Of a stretch of 32,814 nucleotides of DNA, positions 16,038 to 23,276 are shown one piece after another. The translations under genes were made by a program, and so were the position numbers. The number at the start of each line of letters is the position of its first letter. Position 1 is the stretch's first letter. Under the pieces are notes generated by a model. That model saw only the letters and a list, made by a program, of their open reading frames with translations. It was not told the DNA's origin and made no database searches. This stretch comes from Chloroflexota bacterium (lineage in GTDB: Bacteria > Chloroflexota > Dehalococcoidia > DSTF01 > RBG-16-68-14): contig JADFPV010000012.1 of the NCBI GenBank assembly GCA_022562155.1, positions 1 to 32,814 on the forward strand, read 5' to 3'.

Positions 16038-16943
16038 CTAGATCAGGCTCTTGAGGAGTTCCCGAGTCTCAGCCATCGCTGCCTCAGCGTCATCGCTGCC
16101 AGGGAAGACGGCCGCCAGCAAATCAGTCGCACCCGCGCTCTCGAGAGCGCTTATCTGCTGCTCGACCTCTGACGCGGTACCGAAGATGCCGACGTCCGCC
16201 GGATTCTTCGCTCCGCCTATGTCGAGGACGCGGCGGTAGTTCACAAGCTGGCCGTACATGCTAAAGACCTGATTCGCCTGCTCTCGCGTCTTGTCGATGT
16301 CGTTCGTTATCGCGACGGGCAGGGCGACGCATACGCGTGGGGCTGGGCGGCCTGCTTATTCAGCGGCCTTGGTGATACGCGGCGCGACGTGCGTTTCGAT
16401 TGCCTTGTGGCCGGTCATCCAGGTAACGGTTCCGTCCGCAAGCTCACCAGCTATGCGGAGCATGACCGGCGCGAGCGCCGAAATTATGACCGACACGGGC
16501 TTTGCGTCTGGAACTTGCAGGCCGCTATTGACCTTATAGACATCTCCGTTGAACGAGACACGACCTTCGTCGATAAGGGGGCGCAGTACCGAGAGGTACT
16601 CGCGCACATGGCGCGCAGGCTTTTCGTAGGAAAGGCCCCACATCTGCTCAACGACTGGCTCGTGGGATGGCCCGATGCCGAGGACGAAGCGACCGCCGGT
16701 CGCTACTCCAACCGTCAACGCCTGTTGCGCAAGAGAGAACGGATGGTGAACGTACGTGGGGATAACTGCCGTCCCAAGTTCGATTCGCTCGGTTTGGGCG
16801 CCGACCAACGCGATTGCTGTGAGCGTATCCCCGCCGAAGATCTGTCCGAACCAGACGCCGTGGAAGCCGTCTCGTTCCGCTTCTTGGACGTCCTTGATCA
16901 GTTGATCGATGTTGCCAGCGTCGCGGAATAGATTAATGCGCAT
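16038..16943 (-). pseudogene. Luciferase-like F420-dependent oxidoreductase interrupted by in-frame TAA
   Basis: One frame of 302 codons runs from ATG 16943 to the TAG at 16040-16038 and is broken only by TAA at 16358-16356 (codon 196). Before the stop: MRINLFRDAGNIDQ ... FVLGIGPSHEPVVEQMWG ... HVAPRITKAAE. After it, still in frame: AGRPAPRVCVALPVAITND ... MYGQLVNYRRVLD ... FGTASEVEQQI. Both halves belong to the LLM/F420 family of MSMEG_4879 type, which is normally about 300 residues. Both sides keep coding character, so the nonsense change (for example CAA to TAA) is recent, or is a sequence error. A truncated protein would lack the last TIM-barrel helices. Confidence 0.85.
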
Positions 16944-17106
16944 AGCGTGCCTTCCTTAACATCGCAGATGTTTGTTGAACAACAGATGATACCATGATCA
17001 AGAGTGTACAAACTGAGAGGCGGGCGAGTTGAACTGACCTTTCCGGACTCGCAGGTGGTTAGTCTACAGTCCTATCAGAACAGTTATTAAGACGACGCCA
17101 GGTCGG

Positions 17107-17134
17107 TTGACAGCTCTCGTCAGCGCCGTATACT
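17107..17134 (+). promoter_or_regulatory. Consensus-like sigma-70 promoter of the secreted dockerin gene
   Basis: TTGACA (17107-17112), a 16-bp spacer and TATACT (17129-17134) form the best-matching promoter in the window. The start codon is 32 bases downstream of the -10, with AGGAG at 17156-17160 as ribosome site. Confidence 0.8.
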
Positions 17135-17166
17135 AGGTCAAACCAGTGTTCGTGTAGGAGCGCCTC

Positions 17167-18069
17167 ATGCCAATAGCGTCAGCCGTTCGACGAGGCTTCA
17201 CTGTGGTCACTATCGCGATCGCGTTCGCGGGCTTCTCGCTGACGTCTGCCAGTCAGCCGGCGAACGCCACGGAACACGTCACCGGCACATGGACTGCAAA
17301 CTACTCCCTCGCCTGCAGCGCGTCGCTATCGCAGGAGGCGGGCAATGTTACCGGAACCGTCGAGTGCGGGTCCGGCATCATGCTGGACGTTGAAGGGGCC
17401 TTCGACCCCGGCGCGCGTACGTTCTCCCTCTCTGGAGAGTTTGACGGCGCCGTGGTGCAGATCGAAGGCGTGATGTCCAGCGACGGGCAATCTCTGACGG
17501 GCACGCTCTCTGCCCCTCCGCTCCTTCGCGATGGTGAGTTTACCGGACTTCGAGAAGGGAATCCCGACCCGGCCAACGTCGCTGGTCTATGGTTTCTCAA
17601 CGTGCGAGATGTCTTCGCCGGACACTGCTCGGTTGATTTCGGGCAGACCGGTGAGCAGGTCGCAGGAGAACTGGCGTGCGAAGACGGGCCGAACGGCAGC
17701 TTCGAGGGGACATTTGACTCCGACACGGGCGAGCTGACCTTGAGCGGTCCCTTTGGCGAGTTCGGCTCGCTTGAGATGCGGCTTAGCATTGCAGAGGATG
17801 GCACCACGTTTGACGGCATCTGGCGACTCCTGCCGGACGGTCCGGGCGGCATTATGGACGGCATGCGGGTGATGGGCGGCGACGCGAGCTGTGACGGCTC
17901 GGTGGACGCTGTCGATGCCGCGCTCGTCCTGCAGTTCACCGCCGGCCTTCTCGGCTCCATTCTGTGCGCGGCGCCTGCGGACGTGGACGGCGACGGCGAC
18001 ATCACCAGTGTGGACGCCGCGCTCATCCTGCAGTTCACGGCAGGGCTGCTGGACAGCCTGCCGTCTTAG
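17167..18069 (+). CDS. Secreted protein with two beta-rich repeats and C-terminal dockerin module
   Basis: This 300-residue protein begins with a signal peptide (basic start, hydrophobic VVTIAIAFAGFSLT, cleavage near ANA). Two related beta-rich repeats follow at about residues 37-118 and 128-225: each starts V-x-G-x-W, has a CSxS/CSVD segment and an F-D-P/S-x-T-x-x-L-S-G element. From about residue 238 a dockerin type I pair is present: GDASCDGSVDAVDAALVLQ and ADVDGDGDITSVDAALILQ, each a DxNxDGxxD-type calcium loop plus helix. The protein is exported and probably calcium-stabilised. The role of the repeats is not recognised. It is preceded by a strong promoter and followed by the convergent msrB. 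Confidence 0.85.
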   Translation: MPIASAVRRGFTVVTIAIAFAGFSLTSASQPANATEHVTGTWTANYSLACSASLSQEAGNVTGTVECGSGIMLDVEGAFDPGARTFSLSGEFDGAVVQIEGVMSSDGQSLTGTLSAPPLLRDGEFTGLREGNPDPANVAGLWFLNVRDVFAGHCSVDFGQTGEQVAGELACEDGPNGSFEGTFDSDTGELTLSGPFGEFGSLEMRLSIAEDGTTFDGIWRLLPDGPGGIMDGMRVMGGDASCDGSVDAVDAALVLQFTAGLLGSILCAAPADVDGDGDITSVDAALILQFTAGLLDSLPS

Positions 18070-18129
18070 CCCAGGACGCAGCGTGGCGGCAGGAGATGCC
18101 AAGGCACCGGACTTCCCGTTGGAACTGTG

Positions 18130-18555
18130 TTAGCGGCGATCGAGGTCTAGCGAGAGGCTATTGATACACCAACGCTGGCCGCCGGCTTCCGGCGGCCCGT
18201 CATCGAACACGTGGCCGAGGTGGGAGTTGCAACGGGCGCATCGCACTTCCACGCGCTTCATGCCGAGCGTTCGGTCTTCCAGCAGCTCGACGCTCTCGGG
18301 CGAGACGGCTTGGGTAAAGCTTGGCCAGCCACATCCGGAGTGGTACTTGGTCTGGCTGTCGAAGACCGTGTTCCCGCAGCCGCCGCATCTGTATACGCCA
18401 TCATCATCGGCATCGACGTATTCGCCCGTAAAGGCTTGTTCCGTCCCAGCCTGACGCAGCACGGCGTACTGTTCCGGGGACAGGCGCTGGCGCCACTCCT
18501 CGTCGCTCGTTGGGATGGGGTTCGGTAAATCGGCGGCCTCAGGCTGAGAAGTCAT
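18130..18555 (-). CDS. msrB: Peptide-methionine (R)-S-oxide reductase
   Basis: This 141-residue protein is a complete MsrB, which reduces methionine-R-sulfoxide in oxidised proteins with thioredoxin as donor. Structural zinc cysteines are C57/C60 (CGGC) and C106/C109 (CARC). HSGCGWPSF (C75) and the catalytic C130 in RWCINSLSL are the family signatures. RWC replaces the commoner RYC. No signal peptide is present, so it acts in the cytoplasm. The ATG has AGGAGGT eight bases upstream. A stand-alone MsrB fits the oxygenase-rich neighbourhood. Confidence 0.95.
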   Translation of the reverse strand: MTSQPEAADLPNPIPTSDEEWRQRLSPEQYAVLRQAGTEQAFTGEYVDADDDGVYRCGGCGNTVFDSQTKYHSGCGWPSFTQAVSPESVELLEDRTLGMKRVEVRCARCNSHLGHVFDDGPPEAGGQRWCINSLSLDLDRR

Positions 18556-18679
18556 GTCCGTACCTCCTGGCTAAGGGTAACCGATGACGACGCGGCGAGT
18601 TCAGCCTCGTCCGAGGTAGCACGATGTCTGCCTAGTGCTGCAAAGCTCTGCCACCACGCGGCGTCTCGGATCTGACAGA

Positions 18680-18755
18680 TGGTGCCGAGGGGCAGACTCG
18701 AACTGCCGACACCTGCATTTTCAGTGCAGTGCTCTACCAACTGAGCTACCTCGGC
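18680..18755 (-). tRNA. tRNA-Phe (anticodon GAA), with encoded CCA
   Basis: On the minus strand: acceptor GCCGAGG/CCTCGGC, D arm GCTC/GAGC, anticodon stem CTGCA/TGCAG with loop CTGAAAA (anticodon GAA), T arm GGCAG/CTGCC with TTCGAGT. The discriminator is A, and CCA is encoded at 18682-18680. Confidence 0.95.
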
Positions 18756-18825
18756 ACCGAGGCCATTCTATCGGCGGCTGCCGTTAACTGTCCAACGACG
18801 CCGTGCCGCTAGAGAAGGCCCGCGC

Positions 18826-18831
18826 TATACT
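18826..18831 (+). promoter_or_regulatory. Candidate -10 box of the DRTGG gene (leaderless)
   Basis: TATACT lies exactly seven bases before ATG 18839, the same spacing as in the cyclase gene. No Shine-Dalgarno sequence fits between them. Confidence 0.5.
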
Positions 18832-18838
18832 TGCGCCG

Positions 18839-19789
18839 ATGCCGACGATCATCATCGCATCGCAAGAACCTCGCGCTGGCAGGACAGCCGTCACGGCGGG
18901 TCTCGGCGCGCGCTTGGCCGCGGAAGGCCGTACCGTCCGTCTCGCTCGTACGCGGTCGGCCGACGGAGCGGACGCGCCTGCGGAAGACGACGCTCAGGTT
19001 TTGGCTACGGTACCGGGCTGCTCGTCGACCGGCAAGGCGCTGACGGAGCAGGACCTGCTAAGCGAAATCCAGAGTGTCGCCGATGCCATAGTGCTGGTCG
19101 AAGCGCCTCCTGGCAGCCCCAACGCGCTCGCTGAACGCCTGCGCGCTAAGGTCGTTCTTGTCATGCCAGATGCCGGGGACGAAGCGCTCGGAAAGCTGTC
19201 GGCAGCGGCTGCGGAGTTGGGAGAAACTCTGATTGGCGTCATCGCCGTTCGACAGCCGGGCCGTGTGCTTCAAGCGACAGCAGCGACCCTGGAAGAGCAT
19301 GGCCTCACTTGCCTGGCTGTGCTTCCCGAGGACCGGCTGCTCGCCGGCCCGTCCCCGCGGGAATTGTCTGAAGCGCTGCATGCATCCACGCTCGTCGAAG
19401 GAGAAAGCGAAGACGAAGCTGTCGAGTTCGTGATGCTAGGGCCGGTATCGGCCGACCCGGGCCAGCCCTACTTCTTGCAGCACGGCACAAAGGCTGTCGT
19501 GAACCGCTTCGACAAGATGGACCTCCATCTTGCGGCGCTGGCAACCGAGCCGGACTGCCTCATCCTCACTGGCGGGCAGCAACCCAGCCCGTACCTCCTG
19601 GACCGCGTGGCCGGCTGCGATCCTCCGGTGACGGTGTTACTGGCCCCAGACAATACAGTGCGAACTATTGAGGTCGTTGATGACCTTTATGGCGAGACGC
19701 GATTTGGCGGACAGCGCAAACTCGACCGCGCGATTGAACTCGCCAACGAACACCTGGACCTGTCGAAGATTACGGCGGCGCTGGCTTAG
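18839..19789 (+). CDS. P-loop-like (BioD/CobQ-type) protein with DRTGG domain
   Basis: This 316-residue protein resembles the N-terminal part of phosphate acetyltransferases and related regulators. Residues 1-~185 have a BioD-like fold opening with MPTIIIASQEPRAGRTAV, where the Walker A lysine is replaced by Arg. Residues ~205-310 form a DRTGG domain (YFLQHGTKAVVNRFDKMDLHLAAL ... CLILTGGQQPSPYLLDRV). DRTGG domains are thought to sense nucleotides. No acetyltransferase domain follows, so this is a stand-alone regulator-like protein of unknown target. The start ATG 18839 is preferred over GTG 18803 because a TATACT box lies between them and the family begins at this strand. It converges on the zinc-ribbon gene with a 4-bp overlap. 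Confidence 0.75.
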   Translation: MPTIIIASQEPRAGRTAVTAGLGARLAAEGRTVRLARTRSADGADAPAEDDAQVLATVPGCSSTGKALTEQDLLSEIQSVADAIVLVEAPPGSPNALAERLRAKVVLVMPDAGDEALGKLSAAAAELGETLIGVIAVRQPGRVLQATAATLEEHGLTCLAVLPEDRLLAGPSPRELSEALHASTLVEGESEDEAVEFVMLGPVSADPGQPYFLQHGTKAVVNRFDKMDLHLAALATEPDCLILTGGQQPSPYLLDRVAGCDPPVTVLLAPDNTVRTIEVVDDLYGETRFGGQRKLDRAIELANEHLDLSKITAALA

Positions 19790-20394
19790 CCCACGATCCG
19801 CCGCCAGAGCGACTCAACCGCCGATTCCGGGCTTTTGGCCGCGGTAGACGATGCGTTCTTCATGGGAGCTGCGCGGGGCGGCGGTGCTGCCGCCCGAGGT
19901 GGTTCAGACTTAGATGCTGACAGGCTTGGGGGAGCCGATTCTGCTCCACGTTTGGCCTTCCCCTTCGGTCCATCGGACGCGCAAAATGGACAAGTGGACC
20001 AATTCAGCTCCAGCGGCCGCGAGCAATTGGAGCAAGCTTCTCTGAGCGCGGTGCTGCAGTTTGGGCAGACCAGGTAGTCCTGCCCGACGGACCGTTTGCA
20101 CGTTGGGCACGCCGCATGCGGCTCCGGCATGTCCCGCATCAGAGCCTCTGCTTCCAAGCGGCGTTCGTATGTGTCGTTAAGCGTCTCCTGCGGCCTCAGC
20201 ACCAGATACAGGAACAGGCCCGGCAGGTTGAAGATGACAACCAGCAGGACCGAGACGGCCTGCGTCCAGCCGTCCTGCGTTCGACTCCGGATGTCGCGAT
20301 AGACCCAGACGACGGTTCCTAGCCAGAGGACCACCCCATAGGCGATCAAAACGGCCACCACCACCGCAACGGTGGACTCCCAGCTATCGAACAA
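19786..20394 (-). CDS. Membrane-anchored double zinc-ribbon protein
   Basis: Two hydrophobic segments come first (VAVVVAVLIAYGVVLWLGTVVWVY and WTQAVSVLLVVIFNLPGLFLYLVL). The second is followed by the R-P-Q-E-T-L motif of phospholipase_D-nuclease-N-like membrane proteins. Then comes a double zinc ribbon with four CxxC pairs: CPTC, CPNC, CSNC and CPFC. The C-terminal tail is rich in Ser, Pro and Ala and probably disordered. TTG 20394 is chosen as start because GAGGGGG sits just upstream; a longer frame opening at 20481 adds an unhelpful low-complexity leader. A role in membrane-associated protein or nucleic-acid binding is possible but not shown. Confidence 0.7.
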   Translation of the reverse strand: MFDSWESTVAVVVAVLIAYGVVLWLGTVVWVYRDIRSRTQDGWTQAVSVLLVVIFNLPGLFLYLVLRPQETLNDTYERRLEAEALMRDMPEPHAACPTCKRSVGQDYLVCPNCSTALREACSNCSRPLELNWSTCPFCASDGPKGKAKRGAESAPPSLSASKSEPPRAAAPPPRAAPMKNASSTAAKSPESAVESLWRRIVG

Positions 20395-20440
20395 TGTGCC
20401 CTCCCTCGGCGCCCCTTCACGTGGCGCGGCTACAGTGTAC

Positions 20441-20446
20441 GATAAG
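20441..20446 (+). promoter_or_regulatory. Candidate -10 box in the divergent zinc-ribbon / MFS intergenic region
   Basis: TAAGAT on the plus strand points toward the MFS gene. On the opposite strand TACACT (20437-20432) could serve the zinc-ribbon gene. Neither has a clear -35. Confidence 0.3.
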
Positions 20447-20487
20447 ATACCACGACCGTTGAGGTGGGAAAAGCTCTCCAACGCCCA

Positions 20488-21816
20488 ATGAAGTCATCGT
20501 CGAACGTGCCGCGTACCTCTTCTACGGAGCCATCTCCCGACCATTCTCCCATGGGTGAGCGTGGGGGCACGTTCGCCGCGTTGAGAAATAAGCACTTCCG
20601 CCTGCTCTGGATCAGCATGCTCTTCTCCTTCACGGCGATCCAGATGATGATCACGGCGCAGGGCTTTCTCACGTTCGAGTTGACGGGAACCGCGACGTCG
20701 CTCGGGCTCGTGAGCCTGGGCTGGGGCATCCCGCAGTTGGCGTTCACCCTCATCGGTGGTGTGGCCGCCGACCGGCTCCACAAGCGCTGGCTCACCGTGA
20801 TCAGCCAAGCGATTATGGCCGTGACGTCGGCGGGTCTGGCGGTACTGATTCAGACGGACGTCATTGCCGTCTGGCACGTATTCATCATGGCGCTCATTAC
20901 GGGGACCGTGTTCGCCTTCAACGTGCCCGCTAGGCAGGCCTGGATACCGGAGCTCGTCGGCGAAGCGCGGCTCATGAACGCCGTTGCCCTCAACACTACG
21001 GCCTTCACGTTGACGGGCACCGTCGGCCCTGCGCTGGCTGGCGTGCTGATTGCCGTGCCGTTCGTTGGCCTGACCGGCGTCTACTACCTGATGGCGGGCT
21101 GTTACGGCATAACGGCAGTGCTGCTGGCGCGCATTCCCGGCGGCGCACCTTCAGAAGACGCCGAGCGCAGCCATCCTGTACAGGAACTGTTCGACGGCGT
21201 GCGGTACGTTCGCCGGCACCCGGTGCTCCCGACGCTCATGCTCATGGGCTTCGTGGCTATCGTCCTCGGGATGCCGTATCGCCTCTTCTTCCCGGTCTTT
21301 ATCGATGAAGTGTACGGCGCTGGTCCGGTCGGCTTGGGCATGATGGGGCTCTTTATGGCGCTGGGCGCGCTGGTAGGCTCGCTGGGCGTCGCGTCGCTGT
21401 CGACCAGGTCCAAGCGGGTACGGATCCAGATCATCGGCGGGCTTGGCTTTGGCGTGGCGCTGATCTTGTTCGCCGCCGCGCCTGTGCTGTGGATGGGGCT
21501 CCTGACGTTGCTGCTGGTCGGGCTCGCGTCGAACGGGTACTGGGCGCTCAACAACACGATGGTACTGGGCGCGTCCGATCACGCCTACTTCGGTCGCGTG
21601 ATGAGCATCTACATGCTGAGCTGGTCGGTGATGCCGTTCGTCGCGCTGCCGCAGAGCGCCCTTGCTGACGCCATCGGCGTGCAGGTGATGATGGCCGGTG
21701 TGGGTGTGCTGCTGTTCGTTGTGCTAGCCATAATTGTCGTGGTGTTACCCGGCTACCGCCGGCTGTCCGATCAGGAGGCGAGGGGGATGGCCAAGCAGCG
21801 GACCTCAACAGTGTGA
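20488..21816 (+). CDS. MFS transporter, EntS-like (MFS_3)
   Basis: This is a twelve-helix major facilitator of about 442 residues. FAALRNKHFRLLWISMLF at the first helix, the loop 2-3 motif GGVAADRLHKRWL and FNVPARQAWIPELVGEARLMNAVAL are characteristic of the EntS/enterobactin-exporter-like MFS_3 group, which export drugs, siderophores or metabolites by proton antiport. The start is uncertain: ATG 20488 is used; GTG 20464 and ATG 20551 (MGERGG) are in the same frame, and none has a good ribosome site. A related MFS gene follows 58 bp downstream on the same strand. Confidence 0.88.
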   Translation: MKSSSNVPRTSSTEPSPDHSPMGERGGTFAALRNKHFRLLWISMLFSFTAIQMMITAQGFLTFELTGTATSLGLVSLGWGIPQLAFTLIGGVAADRLHKRWLTVISQAIMAVTSAGLAVLIQTDVIAVWHVFIMALITGTVFAFNVPARQAWIPELVGEARLMNAVALNTTAFTLTGTVGPALAGVLIAVPFVGLTGVYYLMAGCYGITAVLLARIPGGAPSEDAERSHPVQELFDGVRYVRRHPVLPTLMLMGFVAIVLGMPYRLFFPVFIDEVYGAGPVGLGMMGLFMALGALVGSLGVASLSTRSKRVRIQIIGGLGFGVALILFAAAPVLWMGLLTLLLVGLASNGYWALNNTMVLGASDHAYFGRVMSIYMLSWSVMPFVALPQSALADAIGVQVMMAGVGVLLFVVLAIIVVVLPGYRRLSDQEARGMAKQRTSTV

Positions 21817-21835
21817 CCCATGTAACTCTTTAACC

Positions 21836-21865
21836 TTGACGTAGACGTTAAGTATCTCCTACCAT
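21836..21865 (+). promoter_or_regulatory. Candidate promoter between the two MFS genes
   Basis: TTGACG (21836-21841), an 18-bp spacer and TACCAT (21860-21865), nine bases before ATG 21875. The second MFS gene may thus have its own near-leaderless transcript. Confidence 0.35.
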
Positions 21866-21874
21866 CCTGATGAG

Positions 21875-23272
21875 ATGGAGATGCAGGGTCCTGGGCCAGG
21901 TTCAAATGGCGGGCCGTCCGGAAACGGAAACAGGCCGGTTCTGCCTGCGCCCACGGGCTGGCGTAAGACCTTCTCGTCCCTCCAGGGCAACCGCGACTTC
22001 CGGAACCTCTTTATCGGGAACATTGGCTTCTTCTTCGGGATGAACATGATGATCATCCTGCGAGGCTGGCTTGTGCAAGATAAATGGGACAACGCCGCGT
22101 ATCTGGGGTTCATCATGGCCGCGGTGGCCGTTCCGATGCTCCTCATTTCGCCGTTTGCAGGAGTAGTCACCGATCGTGTAGACCGCCGGAAGCTGCTCAT
22201 CGTGGCGCAGTCGTGGCTCGTGGTCATCAACGGCTTCGTGGCTGTTCTGATCATCACGGATGTCATTCAGTTCTGGCACCTCCTCATCGTCTCGTCCATC
22301 ACGGGCGCGGCCTTCGCGTTCAACATGCCCGGGCGTCAGGCGCTGGTCGCGACGCTCGTCCCGCGGGAACGTCTCATGAATGCGACGGCGCTGAGCACAG
22401 CGATGATGAACGTCAGCCGCATCATAGGCCCGCTCATCGGCGCTGCGCTGATCGTGCCCATAGGAATCGGAGGCGCGTACGTCGTTGCGACCGCATTCTA
22501 CGCGTCGGCGGTGGCTGTGACGTTCCTTCTTCCACCGATGCCTCCGCAGCGGGAGAAAGAGTTCACGTTCTTCCAGGACCTTGTCGGCGGGTTCTCCTAC
22601 ATCAGGAACAACTCCATGCTGCTCTCGCTGATGCTCTTTGCGACCGTGCCCATGATCTTCGCGATGCCGTACATGATCCTGCTGCCCGTGTTCGCGGATC
22701 GCGTCTGGGACGTGGGAGAGAACGGCTTCGCTATGATGCAGGCTGCCAGCGGCATTGGCGGCCTCATCGGTGCGATGTTTATCGCGAATATGGACAGCTA
22801 CCCAAAGAAGACGCGCCTGCTGGTCGGCGGCGCGTTTGCGTTCGGCGGCTTCCTGATCCTGTTTGCCCTCTCGCCGGCCTTCTGGATGGGGTTGGTGATG
22901 CTCGGCCTGGTCGGTCTCGGCTCGATGGTGTTCATGACCGTGAACAACACATCGATTCAGCTCGTCATCCCGGACGAGATGCGTGGCCGGGTGATGAGCG
23001 TGATGATGATGACGTTTGGTCTGATGCCCCTGGGTGCTGTTCCGGCTGGCGTGGCAGCGGAGAGTATAGGCGTGCGACCCGTCGTCGCCATCGCCGGGAC
23101 GCTCTGTATCGCAGCGATGCTGGTGCTCTTCTTCTCGCTGTCCGCGTTCCGCAGAATGGACGAGGAAATGGCCACCGGCCAAGCCCGCCAGGCCGAACGC
23201 GCTGCTCAAGGAATACCAGGACGGTCACGCATGCCTGCCGGCGTTTCGGCGGGCGGCCCCTCTAGCTACTAG
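21875..23272 (+). CDS. MFS transporter, EntS-like, paralogue of the preceding gene
   Basis: This is a 465-residue, twelve-helix MFS_3 exporter. It shares the FRNLFIGN first helix, the loop motif AGVVTDRVDRRKL, and FNMPGRQALVATLVPRERLMNATALS with its upstream neighbour, so the pair arose by tandem duplication. They are now quite different in sequence. The first ~28 residues (Gly/Pro/Asn-rich) and the last ~35 are non-membrane tails. ATG 21875 is taken; ATG 21881 with GATGGAG before it is an alternative. It could work alone or pair with the first MFS. The substrate is unknown. Confidence 0.88.
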   Translation: MEMQGPGPGSNGGPSGNGNRPVLPAPTGWRKTFSSLQGNRDFRNLFIGNIGFFFGMNMMIILRGWLVQDKWDNAAYLGFIMAAVAVPMLLISPFAGVVTDRVDRRKLLIVAQSWLVVINGFVAVLIITDVIQFWHLLIVSSITGAAFAFNMPGRQALVATLVPRERLMNATALSTAMMNVSRIIGPLIGAALIVPIGIGGAYVVATAFYASAVAVTFLLPPMPPQREKEFTFFQDLVGGFSYIRNNSMLLSLMLFATVPMIFAMPYMILLPVFADRVWDVGENGFAMMQAASGIGGLIGAMFIANMDSYPKKTRLLVGGAFAFGGFLILFALSPAFWMGLVMLGLVGLGSMVFMTVNNTSIQLVIPDEMRGRVMSVMMMTFGLMPLGAVPAGVAAESIGVRPVVAIAGTLCIAAMLVLFFSLSAFRRMDEEMATGQARQAERAAQGIPGRSRMPAGVSAGGPSSY

Positions 23273-23276
23273 CCGC

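Noticed and set aside
5074-16358. Alternative genetic code or programmed stop read-through to explain both in-frame stops
   Set aside because: Two different stop codons are involved, and both TAA and TAG end many intact genes here. No selenocysteine or pyrrolysine context is seen. Recent nonsense mutations are simpler.
18680-18755. tRNA-Phe as an integration site of a mobile element
   Set aside because: No integrase, no repeated tRNA 3' end and no phage-like genes are visible on either side.
21902-23265. Open frames of about 400 codons on both strands overlapping the second MFS gene
   Set aside because: They are rich in His, Arg and Asp and carry no recognisable domain, as expected for out-of-frame reading of a GC-rich membrane protein gene; the MFS frame explains the region.
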